From Nguyenibacter vanlangensis (GTDB taxonomy: Bacteria > Pseudomonadota > Alphaproteobacteria > Acetobacterales > Acetobacteraceae): 64,000 nucleotides of DNA. Below, one piece after another: positions 1 through 8,817 of the stretch. Each line of letters opens with the position of its first letter. The stretch's first letter is position 1. A model generated the notes under the pieces. That model saw only the letters and a list, made by a program, of their open reading frames with translations. It did not search any database and was not told where the DNA came from. The stretch is from NCBI RefSeq assembly GCF_038719015.1, contig NZ_CP152276.1:1064001-1128000 (forward strand), written 5' to 3'. The position numbers and the translations under genes were made by a program.

Positions 1-1110
1 GGCGCGGGAATACTGGCTCATGCCGTTGGTGACCACGCGCCCTTCCTCGGACGTCGCGGCGACCACCGTGCCGCCCGGACACATGCAGAAGGAATAGACC
101 GCCCGCCCGTTCGACGCGTGATGCACCAGCCGGTAATCCGCCGCCCCCAGCAGCGTGTGCCCCGCCTGGGCGCCGAACCGCGCGGCGTCGATCACCGATT
201 GCGGATGCTCGATGCGCACGCCGATCGAAAACGGCTTGGCCTCCATCGCCACGCCGCCGGCATGCAGCATCGCGAACGTATCGCGCGCGCTGTGGCCGAT
301 CGCCAGCACGACATGGCCGGTCTCCACCACGCCGCCATCCGCCAGCCGCACGCCCACGACCCGCCGCCCGTCCGGCCCGGCCTCCACCAGCACCTCCTCG
401 ACCCGCGTGCCGAAGCGGTATTCACCGCCCAGCGCCTCGATCTCGGCCCGGATATGCTCGACCATCGACACCAGGCGGAACGTGCCGATATGCGGCTTGG
501 ACAGGTACAGAATCTCCTCCGGCGCGCCGGCCCGGACGAATTCCGCCAGCACCTTGCGACCGTAATGGCGCGGATCGCTGACCTGGCTGTACAGCTTGCC
601 GTCCGAAAACGTGCCCGCCCCGCCTTCGCCGAACTGGACATTGCTCTCGGGCGTCAGCACCGACCTGCGCCACAGCGCGAACGTGTCGACCGTACGCTCG
701 CGCACGATCTTGCCGCGCTCCAGGATCAGCGGCCGCAGCCCCATCTGCGCCAGCACCAGCCCGGCCAGCAGCCCGCACGGCCCCGCGCCGATCACCACCG
801 GGCGGCGATAACCGGCACCCGCCGCCAGCCGCGCCCCGTCATCCAGCACGAAGCGATAGGTCATGTCCGGCGCCGGCGCGACATGCCGCGCGCCGGCCAG
901 CCGCGCCAGGACCGCCGCCTCGTCGCGCACCGCGCAATCCACGGTATAGACCAGGACGACCGCTCCCCGCCGCCGCGCGTCATAGCCGCGGCGGAACACC
1001 GCATGTTCCAGCAGGTCGCCCGGCACGACGCCCAGCCGCCGGACGATTTCCGCCTCCAGCGCCTCGGGCGGGTGGTCGAGCGGAAGCCTGATTTCGGTCA
1101 GTCGGATCAT
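1..1110 (-). CDS. FAD-dependent oxidoreductase (COG2509-like), C-terminus outside window
   Basis: The reading frame is open from an ATG at 1110 to the first base of the window, giving 370 codons with no stop, so the gene is cut by the window edge. A short N-terminal domain of about 100 residues precedes a dinucleotide-binding motif (IGAGPCGL, residues 107-114), and a second conserved stretch, CMCPGGTVVAATSEEG, lies near the visible end. This architecture matches the uncharacterised FAD-dependent dehydrogenases of COG2509, usually about 530-560 residues. Substrate is unknown. It is divergent from the cation-efflux pair that starts at 1261. Confidence 0.8.
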   Translation of the reverse strand, partial: MIRLTEIRLPLDHPPEALEAEIVRRLGVVPGDLLEHAVFRRGYDARRRGAVVLVYTVDCAVRDEAAVLARLAGARHVAPAPDMTYRFVLDDGARLAAGAGYRRPVVIGAGPCGLLAGLVLAQMGLRPLILERGKIVRERTVDTFALWRRSVLTPESNVQFGEGGAGTFSDGKLYSQVSDPRHYGRKVLAEFVRAGAPEEILYLSKPHIGTFRLVSMVEHIRAEIEALGGEYRFGTRVEEVLVEAGPDGRRVVGVRLADGGVVETGHVVLAIGHSARDTFAMLHAGGVAMEAKPFSIGVRIEHPQSVIDAARFGAQAGHTLLGAADYRLVHHASNGRAVYSFCMCPGGTVVAATSEEGRVVTNGMSQYSRA

Positions 1111-1260
1111 GAAACGGGGTCCTATCACGCACGCCGCCCCCGATGAAAGCACGGCGACGCAACACGGGACTCGCCCCGCGCTCGGCGCGTCTGATACAGA
1201 GACCGCCAAACCCGCCCTCGGAGTCGGACCTGGAATCGGGTCCGATGATTCAGGATTTCC

Positions 1261-2262
1261 ATGGCCGAGCCGCACGACCACGCGCACCCGCATCACCATG
1301 GCCCCAGCCACGACCATGACCACGGGCATCACCATGGGCATCACGGCCATCACCACGGACATGCCCACGCTCCCGCCTCGTTCGGCACGGCCTTCGCCAT
1401 CGGCATCGCGCTGAACCTGGCCTATGTCGCGGCCGAGGCCGGCTGGGGCGTCGCGTCCCACGCCCTGGCCCTGCTGGCCGATGCGGGGCATAATTTGTCC
1501 GACGTGCTGGCCCTGGCCGCCGCATGGCTGGCGCAGCGCCTGTCGCGCCAGGCCCCCAGCGCCGACTATACCTACGGCCTCCGCCGCTCCTCGATCCTGG
1601 CGGCGCTGGGCAACGCGGCGGCGCTGCTGCTGGTGACCGGCGGCATCGCGTGGGAATCGATCCTGCGCCTGGTCACGCCCGCGGCGGTGCCGGGCGGCAC
1701 CATCATGGCGGTGGCCGGCGCCGGAATCCTGGTCAACGGCATCACCGCCCTGCTGTTCCTGCGCGGCGGCGACGACCTGAATATCCGCGGCGCATTCCTG
1801 CACATGGCCGCCGACGCGCTGATGTCGCTGGCCGTGGTGATCGCCGGGGCGATCATTCTCTATACCGGCTGGCTCCGGGTCGATCCGGTCATCAGCCTGG
1901 TGGTGTCGGCCACCATCGTCGCCGGCACCTGGTCCCTGCTGCGCGATTCGCTGGACATGGCGCTGGACCGCGTGCCGCGCGCCATCGACCGCGCGGGGGT
2001 CGAGGCCTATCTGCGCGCCCTGCCCGGCGTGACCGACCTGCACGACCTGCATATCTGGCCGATCAGCACCACGGACACGGCGCTCACCGTCCATCTGGTG
2101 CGCACGACCTGCCTCACCCATGCTCCGCCCGCCGACGACACGCTGCTCAGCGACGCGGCCGAGACGCTGCGCCTGCGCTTTCGCATCGGCCATACGACCT
2201 TCCAGATCGAAACCCAGTCCGACGCCGCCCGCTGCGTCCTGGCCGACCCGGCGACGATCTGA
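1261..2262 (+). CDS. Cation diffusion facilitator, ZitB/CzcD type
   Basis: A 333-residue inner-membrane metal/proton antiporter, probably exporting Zn(II) or a similar divalent cation. The first ~40 residues are an extreme His-rich tail (about 18 His interleaved with Asp and Gly), typical of Zn-handling CDF proteins. The two metal-site motifs are visible: HNLSD (H77, D81) in TM2 and HMAAD (H181, D185) in TM5. Five to six hydrophobic segments are followed by a cytoplasmic C-terminal domain with HDLHIWPI. The next gene, a second CDF protein, begins 3 bases after the stop, so the two are probably co-transcribed. Metal specificity cannot be read from sequence alone. Confidence 0.9.
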   Translation: MAEPHDHAHPHHHGPSHDHDHGHHHGHHGHHHGHAHAPASFGTAFAIGIALNLAYVAAEAGWGVASHALALLADAGHNLSDVLALAAAWLAQRLSRQAPSADYTYGLRRSSILAALGNAAALLLVTGGIAWESILRLVTPAAVPGGTIMAVAGAGILVNGITALLFLRGGDDLNIRGAFLHMAADALMSLAVVIAGAIILYTGWLRVDPVISLVVSATIVAGTWSLLRDSLDMALDRVPRAIDRAGVEAYLRALPGVTDLHDLHIWPISTTDTALTVHLVRTTCLTHAPPADDTLLSDAAETLRLRFRIGHTTFQIETQSDAARCVLADPATI

Positions 2263-2265
2263 TCC

Positions 2266-3159
2266 ATGCCGCATATCAGCAAGAACGCCCTGGCCTGGAC
2301 CAGCCTGGGCGTCAGCATCGCCGCCCTGGGGCTGAAATACGCCGCCTGGCGGGCCACCGGCTCGATCGCGCTCTATTCCGACGCGCTGGAGACGATCATC
2401 AACGTCGTCGCGGCCGTCGCCGGCCTGTGGGCCCTGCGCATCGCCAGCCGCCCGCCGGACGAAAACCACACCTACGGCCATTACAAGGCCGAATATCTCT
2501 CGGCGGTAGCCGAGGGCGTGCTGGTGCTGCTGACGGCGCTGGCCATCGGGCGCGAGGCCTGGATCGACTGGCTGCACCCCGCCCTGCCCCGCGCCCCCCT
2601 TGCCGGCATCGCGCTGAACGGCTCGGCGGGCCTGCTGAACCTGGCCTGGGCGCTGGTCCTGCTCCGCTCGGGCCGGGCCCGGCGCTCGCCCACCCTCGTC
2701 GCCGCCGGCCAGCACGTGATGTCCGACGTCTGGACCACGGTCGGACTGGTCTGCGGCTTCACCCTGATCCCGCTCACCGGCCTGACATGGCTGGACCCGG
2801 CGCTGGCCGCGCTGATCGCGCTGAACGTGCTGCGCGTCGGATGGATCATGATGCGCCGCTCGATCGCCGGCCTGATGGACGAAGCCCCCGACCCGGACAC
2901 GCTGACGGTGATCCGCAACGTCATCGCCGCCAGCGGCCACGGCGCGATCGAAGCACACGATTTGCGCGCCAGGATCGTCGGCGCGATGGCCTTCGTCGAA
3001 TTCCACCTGGTCGTCCCCGGCACCATGAGCGTCAACGCCGCGCATGAGATCTGCGACCGGATCGAGGCCGCGCTGCGCGCCCGGATCGGCCAGGCGCTGA
3101 TCCACATTCACGTCGAACCGGACCGCAAGGCCAAGCGTTGCGGCATAACCATTCCGTAA
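2266..3159 (+). CDS. Cation diffusion facilitator, FieF/MMT-like subgroup
   Basis: A 297-residue CDF transporter of a different subgroup from its upstream neighbour. It lacks the His-rich tail. The first metal motif is YSDALETIIN (D39), where FieF has DxxxD; the second is HVMSD. The linker NHTYGHYKAEYLSAVAEG and the C-terminal ferredoxin-like domain (EFHLVVPG, HIHVEP) are as expected for FieF/MMT-like proteins that move Fe, Mn or Zn. It starts 3 bases after the preceding CDF gene, so translational coupling is likely. Confidence 0.88.
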   Translation: MPHISKNALAWTSLGVSIAALGLKYAAWRATGSIALYSDALETIINVVAAVAGLWALRIASRPPDENHTYGHYKAEYLSAVAEGVLVLLTALAIGREAWIDWLHPALPRAPLAGIALNGSAGLLNLAWALVLLRSGRARRSPTLVAAGQHVMSDVWTTVGLVCGFTLIPLTGLTWLDPALAALIALNVLRVGWIMMRRSIAGLMDEAPDPDTLTVIRNVIAASGHGAIEAHDLRARIVGAMAFVEFHLVVPGTMSVNAAHEICDRIEAALRARIGQALIHIHVEPDRKAKRCGITIP

Positions 3160-3316
3160 CCCACGTGCCCGGCACAACCCAGCATCCGGCAGGAAGCGGG
3201 CATGCCCCGCTCGTTCCAGTGGAATCGGCGGGGCAATCCGCGTAAAGGGGGCACATGTTGCCAAATCGTTTCCCCGTCCCGCCCCGGGCCGGGTCCTACC
3301 GCCCCAGGCAAGAGCG

Positions 3317-4705
3317 ATGAAGACCGACCTGACCGAGCTGCGCATCCGCCACATGCGCCATCTGCGCCGCTCCGCGCGGGTCACCACGGCCCAGTGGCGG
3401 CGCAAGATCGTCTATTGGGCGGCCGCGATCCTGGTCGGCCTGGTGGCGGTGGGTTTCGCCGCCGCGGCGGATCAGGCCGCCGCCCTGCGGACCCGCATGA
3501 TCGCCTGGGACCCGTGGATCATGCTGGCGATCACCCCGGCCGGCCTCGCGCTGTCCAGTTGGCTGACCCGCACCTGGTTCCGCGGCGCGCAGGGCTCGGG
3601 CATCCCCCAGACCATCGCGACCCTGCATCTCGATGATTTCGCCGTCGTCGACCGGCTGCTGTCGCTGCGCATCGCCTTCGGCAAGATTCTGCTGACCACG
3701 CTGGGCCTGCTGGCCGGCGCCTCGATCGGGCGCGAGGGCCCGACCGTGCAGGTCGGCGCCGCGATCATGCACGCGTTCGGACGCTGGCTGAACCTGTCGG
3801 CGGTGGGGATGCGGCGCGGGCTGATCCTGGCCGGCGGCGCCTCGGGCGTCTCGGCCGCCTTCAACACGCCGCTGGGCGGGATCGTCTTCGCGATCGAGGA
3901 ACTCAGTCACTCCTTCGAACAGCGCACCAGCGGCACGATGCTCACCGGCGTCATCCTGTCCGGCGTCACCGCCATCGCGCTCATCGGCAACTACACCTAT
4001 TTCGGCCATACCGACGTCGTGGTGCCGATCGGCATCAGTTGGATCGCCGTGCTCGCCTGCGGCATCCTGGGCGGCCTCAGCGGCGGCGCCTTCTCCGCCA
4101 TCCTGATCCGCAGCGCCTCCGGCCTGCCCGGCCTGCTGGGCCGCTTCGTCACCCGCCAGCCCGTGGCCTTCGCGGCACTCTGCGGCCTGATCCTGGCGAT
4201 CATGGGCCTGGCATCGGGCGGCATCACCTACGGCACCGGCTACGCCCAGGCGCGCGAGATCATCGCCGGCCAGACCCACTACCCGGCCTCGTTCTTCATC
4301 CTGAAATTCATCGCCACCATCGTGTCCTACTGCTCGGGCATCCCCGGCGGACTGTTCGCGCCGTCGCTGGCCATCGGGGCGGGGATCGGCGGCTGGGTGG
4401 CGCAATACCTGCCCCACACCACGCCGGGCGCGGTCGTGCTGCTGGGCACGGTGGCCTATTTCTCCGCCGTCGTGCAGGCTCCCCTGACCGCGACCGTCAT
4501 CGTGATGGAGATGTGCGACAACCAGCAGGTCACCCTCGCCCTGCTGGCGACGTCGTTCCTGGCCTACGCGGTCTCGCGCATGGTCTGCGGCCACTCGCTC
4601 TACAGCGCCCTGGCCGAGAAATTCCTCGTGGTGGTGGAAAGCACCGCCGAACCGATCGCCGAGGCCACGACGCCGCCGCGCGTCCCCGCCGTCACCGGCC
4701 CGTAA
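3317..4705 (+). CDS. clcA: ClC-family chloride/proton antiporter or channel
   Basis: A 462-residue integral membrane protein with the three ClC signature segments: GSGIP (93-97), GREGP (138-142) and GGLFAPSL near residue 345. E140 matches the gating glutamate, and E194/E195 sit at the spacing of the internal proton glutamate of the E. coli antiporter, which favours H+/Cl- exchange over a pure channel. There are about ten hydrophobic segments and no C-terminal CBS pair, as in short bacterial ClCs. A probable role is acid-stress ion balance, which would suit an acid-producing host; this is inference. It faces a WD40 gene tail to tail. Confidence 0.92.
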   Translation: MKTDLTELRIRHMRHLRRSARVTTAQWRRKIVYWAAAILVGLVAVGFAAAADQAAALRTRMIAWDPWIMLAITPAGLALSSWLTRTWFRGAQGSGIPQTIATLHLDDFAVVDRLLSLRIAFGKILLTTLGLLAGASIGREGPTVQVGAAIMHAFGRWLNLSAVGMRRGLILAGGASGVSAAFNTPLGGIVFAIEELSHSFEQRTSGTMLTGVILSGVTAIALIGNYTYFGHTDVVVPIGISWIAVLACGILGGLSGGAFSAILIRSASGLPGLLGRFVTRQPVAFAALCGLILAIMGLASGGITYGTGYAQAREIIAGQTHYPASFFILKFIATIVSYCSGIPGGLFAPSLAIGAGIGGWVAQYLPHTTPGAVVLLGTVAYFSAVVQAPLTATVIVMEMCDNQQVTLALLATSFLAYAVSRMVCGHSLYSALAEKFLVVVESTAEPIAEATTPPRVPAVTGP

Positions 4706-4729
4706 GGGGGACAGGCTCCCTCACGGGCC
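4697..4729. terminator. Inverted repeat between convergent clcA and WD40 genes
   Basis: GGCCCGT (4697-4703) is exactly complementary to ACGGGCC (4723-4729), with a second short GGG/CCC pairing inside. It overlaps the end of the ClC gene and lies just before the stop of the oppositely oriented WD40 gene, the usual place for a bidirectional terminator. No T-run is visible on either side, so it would not be a canonical intrinsic terminator. Confidence 0.4.
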
Positions 4730-4735
4730 CGCCCT

Positions 4736-5812
4736 TCACTTCGACGCCAGGTCCACGATCCCGATCTGCCCGTCTTCGGTGCCGAACCCCAGCGCGCTGC
4801 CGTCGGGGCTGAAGGCCAGGGCCGAGACCGCACCGCCCCCGCCGCCACGCACCGGCAGCACGCGCTGCGCCGCCGCATCCTCCAGCAGGATCGTGCCGTC
4901 GGCGAACCCGGCCGCCACGATCTCATGCACCGGATGGCATGCGACCCGCCGGCAGATCACCCCCGGCAGCCCCGCCAGTTCCGAGGGCGGCTTGCCCATC
5001 GGGCCACCCCCGAAGAACGGCCACATCACCACGCTGTCGGCCCCCCCGGTCACCAGCCACTTGCCAGTGCGCGAGAACGCCATGGACTGCACCTTCGCCG
5101 GATAGCCGCTCATGCGCATATTGTGCCCGTCCGACAGGCGCCAGCCATGCAGGTCGTTTTCCTGCATGGCCGTCACCAGCGCCTCGCCGCCCGGGTGGAT
5201 GGCGATTCCGGTATGGCTTCCCTTCCAGTCCAGCCGCCGGGGCGTGTCGACCTTGGCATGCACGAACCACAGCGACGCGCCGTTGTAGTGCGACGCCGCG
5301 ATCCGCTTGCCCTTGGCGTCGAAGACGATGCCGCTGACGGTCGAAGGATGCTCCAGCACCTTCAGCGTCCGCGTACCCGCCGCGTCGCGCAGTTCCACCT
5401 GCTTGCCCGCGGCAAAGGCGATCACCCCCGATTTGCCGTCCGACCAGCTTGCCACATGCTCGATCCAGCGCCGGCCGCGCGCCAGGTCCGTGACCGCCCC
5501 GTCCGCGCCGACCCGGCGCAACGCGCAATCGTCCCCGCCGGTCAGGAACCCGCCCGGTGCTGCATCGGGCGCCAGGGACAGGATCGCGCCGTCATGCACC
5601 GTCCGCACCTGCCAGGCCGCGGCATCGCCGAAATCCTCCCGCGCGGCCAGGACGACGTCGCCCTCGCCGGTCGCGAACGCGAAACGCCGGCTGTCACGCG
5701 ACGCCGCGCAGGCCGTCACATGCCCGTCCACGCCGCGCACCGCCCCGCGCGTCTCCAGCAGCCCCGCCGGCACGCCCCGATCGGCCACCTTGCCGCTCAT
5801 CGTATCGCTCAT
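4736..5812 (-). CDS. WD40-repeat protein, partner of CobW GTPase
   Basis: A 358-residue protein that reads as a single beta-propeller. Repeats end in blades such as FATGEGDVVLAAR, TGGDDCALRRVG, VTGGADSVVMWPF and FGTEDGQIGIVDL. There is no signal peptide or membrane segment, so it should be cytoplasmic. Its ATG overlaps the TGA of the upstream CobW gene (ATGA at 5809-5812), so the two are translationally coupled and probably act together. The biochemical role of the propeller is unknown; a scaffold in metal-cofactor delivery is a guess from the neighbour. Confidence 0.85.
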   Translation of the reverse strand: MSDTMSGKVADRGVPAGLLETRGAVRGVDGHVTACAASRDSRRFAFATGEGDVVLAAREDFGDAAAWQVRTVHDGAILSLAPDAAPGGFLTGGDDCALRRVGADGAVTDLARGRRWIEHVASWSDGKSGVIAFAAGKQVELRDAAGTRTLKVLEHPSTVSGIVFDAKGKRIAASHYNGASLWFVHAKVDTPRRLDWKGSHTGIAIHPGGEALVTAMQENDLHGWRLSDGHNMRMSGYPAKVQSMAFSRTGKWLVTGGADSVVMWPFFGGGPMGKPPSELAGLPGVICRRVACHPVHEIVAAGFADGTILLEDAAAQRVLPVRGGGGGAVSALAFSPDGSALGFGTEDGQIGIVDLASK

Positions 5813-6795
5813 TGCGCGCGGCAGCTTTCAAAACCCCGGCGCAGGCGCGGGCGATTGAGGTTCCGGCCGATGAAGACCAGCCGCGATTCCCGCGCCTCCC
5901 CCTCCTTCCACGGCCCGATGAACCCGCCATCGGCCATCATGTGCACCGCCTGGAAGGCAAAGCGCCGGTCTTCGCCCGCATAATTCAGGATTCCCTTGGC
6001 CCGCAGGATATCCGCCCCCTGCTCCTGCAGCAGCGCCCCGATCCAGGCCTGGAACTTCGCCGCATCCAGCGGCTCCTCCACCGCATACGAGACCGAGGTC
6101 ACGTTCTCCTCATGCGCATGGCTGGTATCCTCCAGGAAGCGCGGCGCATGCTCCAGCGCCCGCTGCAGGTCGAACCCGCCCTGGTCCAGCACGTCGGTCA
6201 GCGCCACGCCGCCCCGCTGCGCCCGATGCAGCCGCGCCACCGCGTTGATCGTGCGGATGCGCGCCTCGATCGCCGCCAGCCCCGCCTCGTCCACCAGATC
6301 GACCTTGTTGAGGATGATCACGTCGGCGAACGCGATCTGGTTCACCGCCTCGGGGCTCTCGTCGAGCGTCTGCAGAACGTTCGCGGCATCGACGACGGTG
6401 ACCACCGCATCCAGCCGCGTCCTGCCCCGCACATCCTCGTCGACGAAGAATGTCTGCGCGACCGGCGCGGGATCGGCCAGCCCGGTGGTCTCGACGATGA
6501 TGCCGTCGAACTTCACCCGCCGCTTCATCAGGCTGCCCAGGATGCGGATCAGGTCGCCCCGCACCGTGCAGCAGATGCAGCCGTTATTCATCTCGAACAC
6601 TTCCTCGTCGGCATCCACCACAAGGTCGTTATCGACGCCCAGCTCCCCGAACTCGTTGATCACGACGGCATATTTCCGCCCATGCTCCGCGGTCAGGATA
6701 TGGTTGAGCAACGTGGTCTTCCCGGCCCCCAGAAAGCCGGTCAGCACCGTCACGGGCACCAGGGCGTCGCGATTCGCCTGCTGGGTTTCAGACAT
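5809..6795 (-). CDS. CobW/COG0523 family GTPase, putative metallochaperone
   Basis: 328 residues from the ATG at 6795, chosen because AGGAGA lies 6 bases upstream; a much longer upstream frame is open but has no matching homology. The protein has Walker A (GFLGAGKT, 20-27), the metal-binding CICC motif (73-76), the switch segment ETTGLADP (102-109), NKVD (163-166) and a C-terminal CobW_C region. Family members use GTP to pass Zn, Co or another metal to target proteins. The conserved CxCC loop favours Zn. Downstream overlap with a WD40 gene suggests a two-protein unit. Confidence 0.9.
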   Translation of the reverse strand: MSETQQANRDALVPVTVLTGFLGAGKTTLLNHILTAEHGRKYAVVINEFGELGVDNDLVVDADEEVFEMNNGCICCTVRGDLIRILGSLMKRRVKFDGIIVETTGLADPAPVAQTFFVDEDVRGRTRLDAVVTVVDAANVLQTLDESPEAVNQIAFADVIILNKVDLVDEAGLAAIEARIRTINAVARLHRAQRGGVALTDVLDQGGFDLQRALEHAPRFLEDTSHAHEENVTSVSYAVEEPLDAAKFQAWIGALLQEQGADILRAKGILNYAGEDRRFAFQAVHMMADGGFIGPWKEGEARESRLVFIGRNLNRPRLRRGFESCRAQ

Positions 6796-6917
6796 GTCGT
6801 CTCCTGTCCATGCATCCATCGATGCCTGCATATAGGCCCGCCGGCGCGCCCGTCCCATCCCCCCGGCCCCGGAAAGTCGTATTTCAAAGTCGCCCCGACC
6901 CCACCCAGAAGGCGACC

Positions 6918-8066
6918 TCACCCCGACGGCACCGCCTCCTCCAGCACCCGCCGCCGCAACGCCTCCAGCCGCATCCGCGCCGCCGGCCGGTCGAATGCCT
7001 GCACCCGCGCCAGCCCGCGCGCCGAGAATTCCGCCCGTTCCTCCGGCGATCGCGCCAGCCTGCGGATCGCCGCCGCCAGCATCGCCGGCGGGTCCGGCTC
7101 CGCCTGCAGGGCCGCCTCGCCGACCACGTCCGGCAACCCGCCGCGCGGCGCGACGATCAGCGCCGCCCCGCCCGCCATCCCGTCCAGCGCCACCACCCCG
7201 AACGGCTCCGGCCACCGGCTGGGCACCACGAGGATGGCGGCCCGCGCCATCGCCTCGGCCACCCGGCGATGCGGCAGATAGCCCGCCAGTTCCACCCCGG
7301 CCGCCCGCGCGGCCGGCCGCAACGCCGCCAGGAACGGGGTCTCGGGCGAATCCGCCCCGAACCGGTCCGCCCCGATCATCACCGCCCGCCAGCCCGGCAG
7401 CTCCGGCAGCACCATCCCGCACGCGGCGACGAAGGAATCCGCCCCCTTGTCCGCCACCACCCGCCCGGCGAACAGGATCACCCGCTCGCGCGCCTCGGGC
7501 GGCAACGGCGCCGGCAGCGATGCCAGGTCGATGCAGTTGGCCGCCACCTCCACACGACCGGCCAGATCCGCCCCCCCGGGCACGTCCTCGGACACGCCAT
7601 CCAGGAACCGCCCCCGCACCCAGTCGGACACCGCCACCACCCGCATGCGCCGCGCGATCGCCGCGCGCTGCCCCGGCGTGCGCGCGCCGCGCATCGCCGG
7701 CGGATCGTTATGCAGGAACAGGACCATCCTCATCCGGGGAAAGCACCGCGCCAGCGCCCAGGCGATATCCGGCCGGTTGTGGATTTCCAGCACCTCCGGC
7801 CGGATCTCGCGCACCAGCCGCGCCACCCCGGCGGCATAGCGCCCCGCGCCGCCCAGCGCCCCTCCACGCAACGCCCCGCCGATCGGCAGCCAGACGCGCG
7901 GCACCGCCCGGAACGCCACGTCCGCGAACGGATCGTCCACCGCCGCCCCGACCACCAGGTCCCCGGCACCGGCCAGGCGATGCACCAGCAGGCCGATCAC
8001 CCCGCTGCACCCGGGCGCGAAACGCTCGCGCGGCGGCAGCACGGTCATCACCCTCGGCACGGCCAT
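6918..8066 (-). CDS. GT4-family glycosyltransferase
   Basis: 382 residues if translation starts at the ATG at 8066, which avoids overlap with the GST gene upstream; an in-frame ATG at 8135 would add 23 residues. The protein shows the GT-B fold hallmarks of group 1 transferases: a donor-site stretch ILFAGRVVADKGADSF and the E-x7-E region PEPFGVVALDGMAGG (the second acidic residue is D), followed by GGLPDVVG. It is likely to transfer a sugar from a nucleotide donor; acceptor unknown. It lies directly downstream of the GST gene, so it is probably in the same transcript. Confidence 0.8.
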   Translation of the reverse strand: MAVPRVMTVLPPRERFAPGCSGVIGLLVHRLAGAGDLVVGAAVDDPFADVAFRAVPRVWLPIGGALRGGALGGAGRYAAGVARLVREIRPEVLEIHNRPDIAWALARCFPRMRMVLFLHNDPPAMRGARTPGQRAAIARRMRVVAVSDWVRGRFLDGVSEDVPGGADLAGRVEVAANCIDLASLPAPLPPEARERVILFAGRVVADKGADSFVAACGMVLPELPGWRAVMIGADRFGADSPETPFLAALRPAARAAGVELAGYLPHRRVAEAMARAAILVVPSRWPEPFGVVALDGMAGGAALIVAPRGGLPDVVGEAALQAEPDPPAMLAAAIRRLARSPEERAEFSARGLARVQAFDRPAARMRLEALRRRVLEEAVPSG

Positions 8067-8073
8067 CAGGTCA

Positions 8074-8742
8074 TCATACCACGGATTCGTAACGATCCAG
8101 CCGCCAGGCGTCCGGCTCGCGCGCCGCCTCGTCATACCAGCGCACCATCAGCGGATGGGTCCGCACCGACGCCGCATACCCCGCCACCACCGGCGACAGG
8201 ATGACGTCATAGGACAGGAACCGCGCAATCACCGGCGCATACATCGCATCGGCGACCGTCAGTTCGTCCCCGAACAGGTACGCCCCCCCGGCGCTGAACG
8301 CCGCCCGGGTCTCCGACAGGATGGCCTCGATCCGCGCGACGTCGTCGCGCACCGCGTCGGACAGGCCGTCGGCCAGCCCCTGCGCCACCCGCCCCAGATT
8401 CATCGGCAGCGCCGCGCGCAGCGCCCCGAAACCGGCATGCATCTCGGCCGCGATGCTCCGCGCATGCGCCCGCGCCGCCCGCTCCCGGGGCCACAGGGAC
8501 GGCGCGATCTCCGCGCAATATTCGCCGATCGCCAGGCTTTCCCAGACCCGCGCACCACAATGCTCCAGATAGGGCACCAGCCCGTTCGGCGACACCGCCC
8601 TGATCCCCGCCGTGCCCCCGCCGCCGGCGATCGGGATCAGCACCTCTTCCACGTCCAGCCCGGCCAGATGCACGACCAGCCAGCCGCGCAGCGACCAGGA
8701 CGAATATCGCTTGGTGCCGATGACCAGCCTGCCATCCGCCAT
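8074..8742 (-). CDS. Glutathione S-transferase family protein
   Basis: 222 residues. The N-terminal thioredoxin-like domain begins VIGTKRYSSWSLRGW, with the Ser-rich segment where beta-class and zeta-like GSTs bind glutathione, and contains PNGLVPYLE as the cis-Pro loop. The C-terminal helical domain carries FGDELTVADAMYAPV. It is closest in style to the small GSTs annotated as S-transferase-like proteins in alphaproteobacteria. Substrate unknown. It follows mnmA by 75 bases. Confidence 0.85.
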   Translation of the reverse strand: MADGRLVIGTKRYSSWSLRGWLVVHLAGLDVEEVLIPIAGGGGTAGIRAVSPNGLVPYLEHCGARVWESLAIGEYCAEIAPSLWPRERAARAHARSIAAEMHAGFGALRAALPMNLGRVAQGLADGLSDAVRDDVARIEAILSETRAAFSAGGAYLFGDELTVADAMYAPVIARFLSYDVILSPVVAGYAASVRTHPLMVRWYDEAAREPDAWRLDRYESVV

Positions 8743-8817
8743 GCCCGTCTCCTCCCCGCTCCGGCGCCGCCGCCGGAGGTAAACGTAAACGCCGAATGAA
8801 CGCTGCCGAACGAACGC

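Noticed and set aside
7..1146. Plus-strand 342-codon frame at the left edge
   Set aside because: Antisense shadow of the FAD oxidoreductase; composition is His/Arg/Gln-rich.
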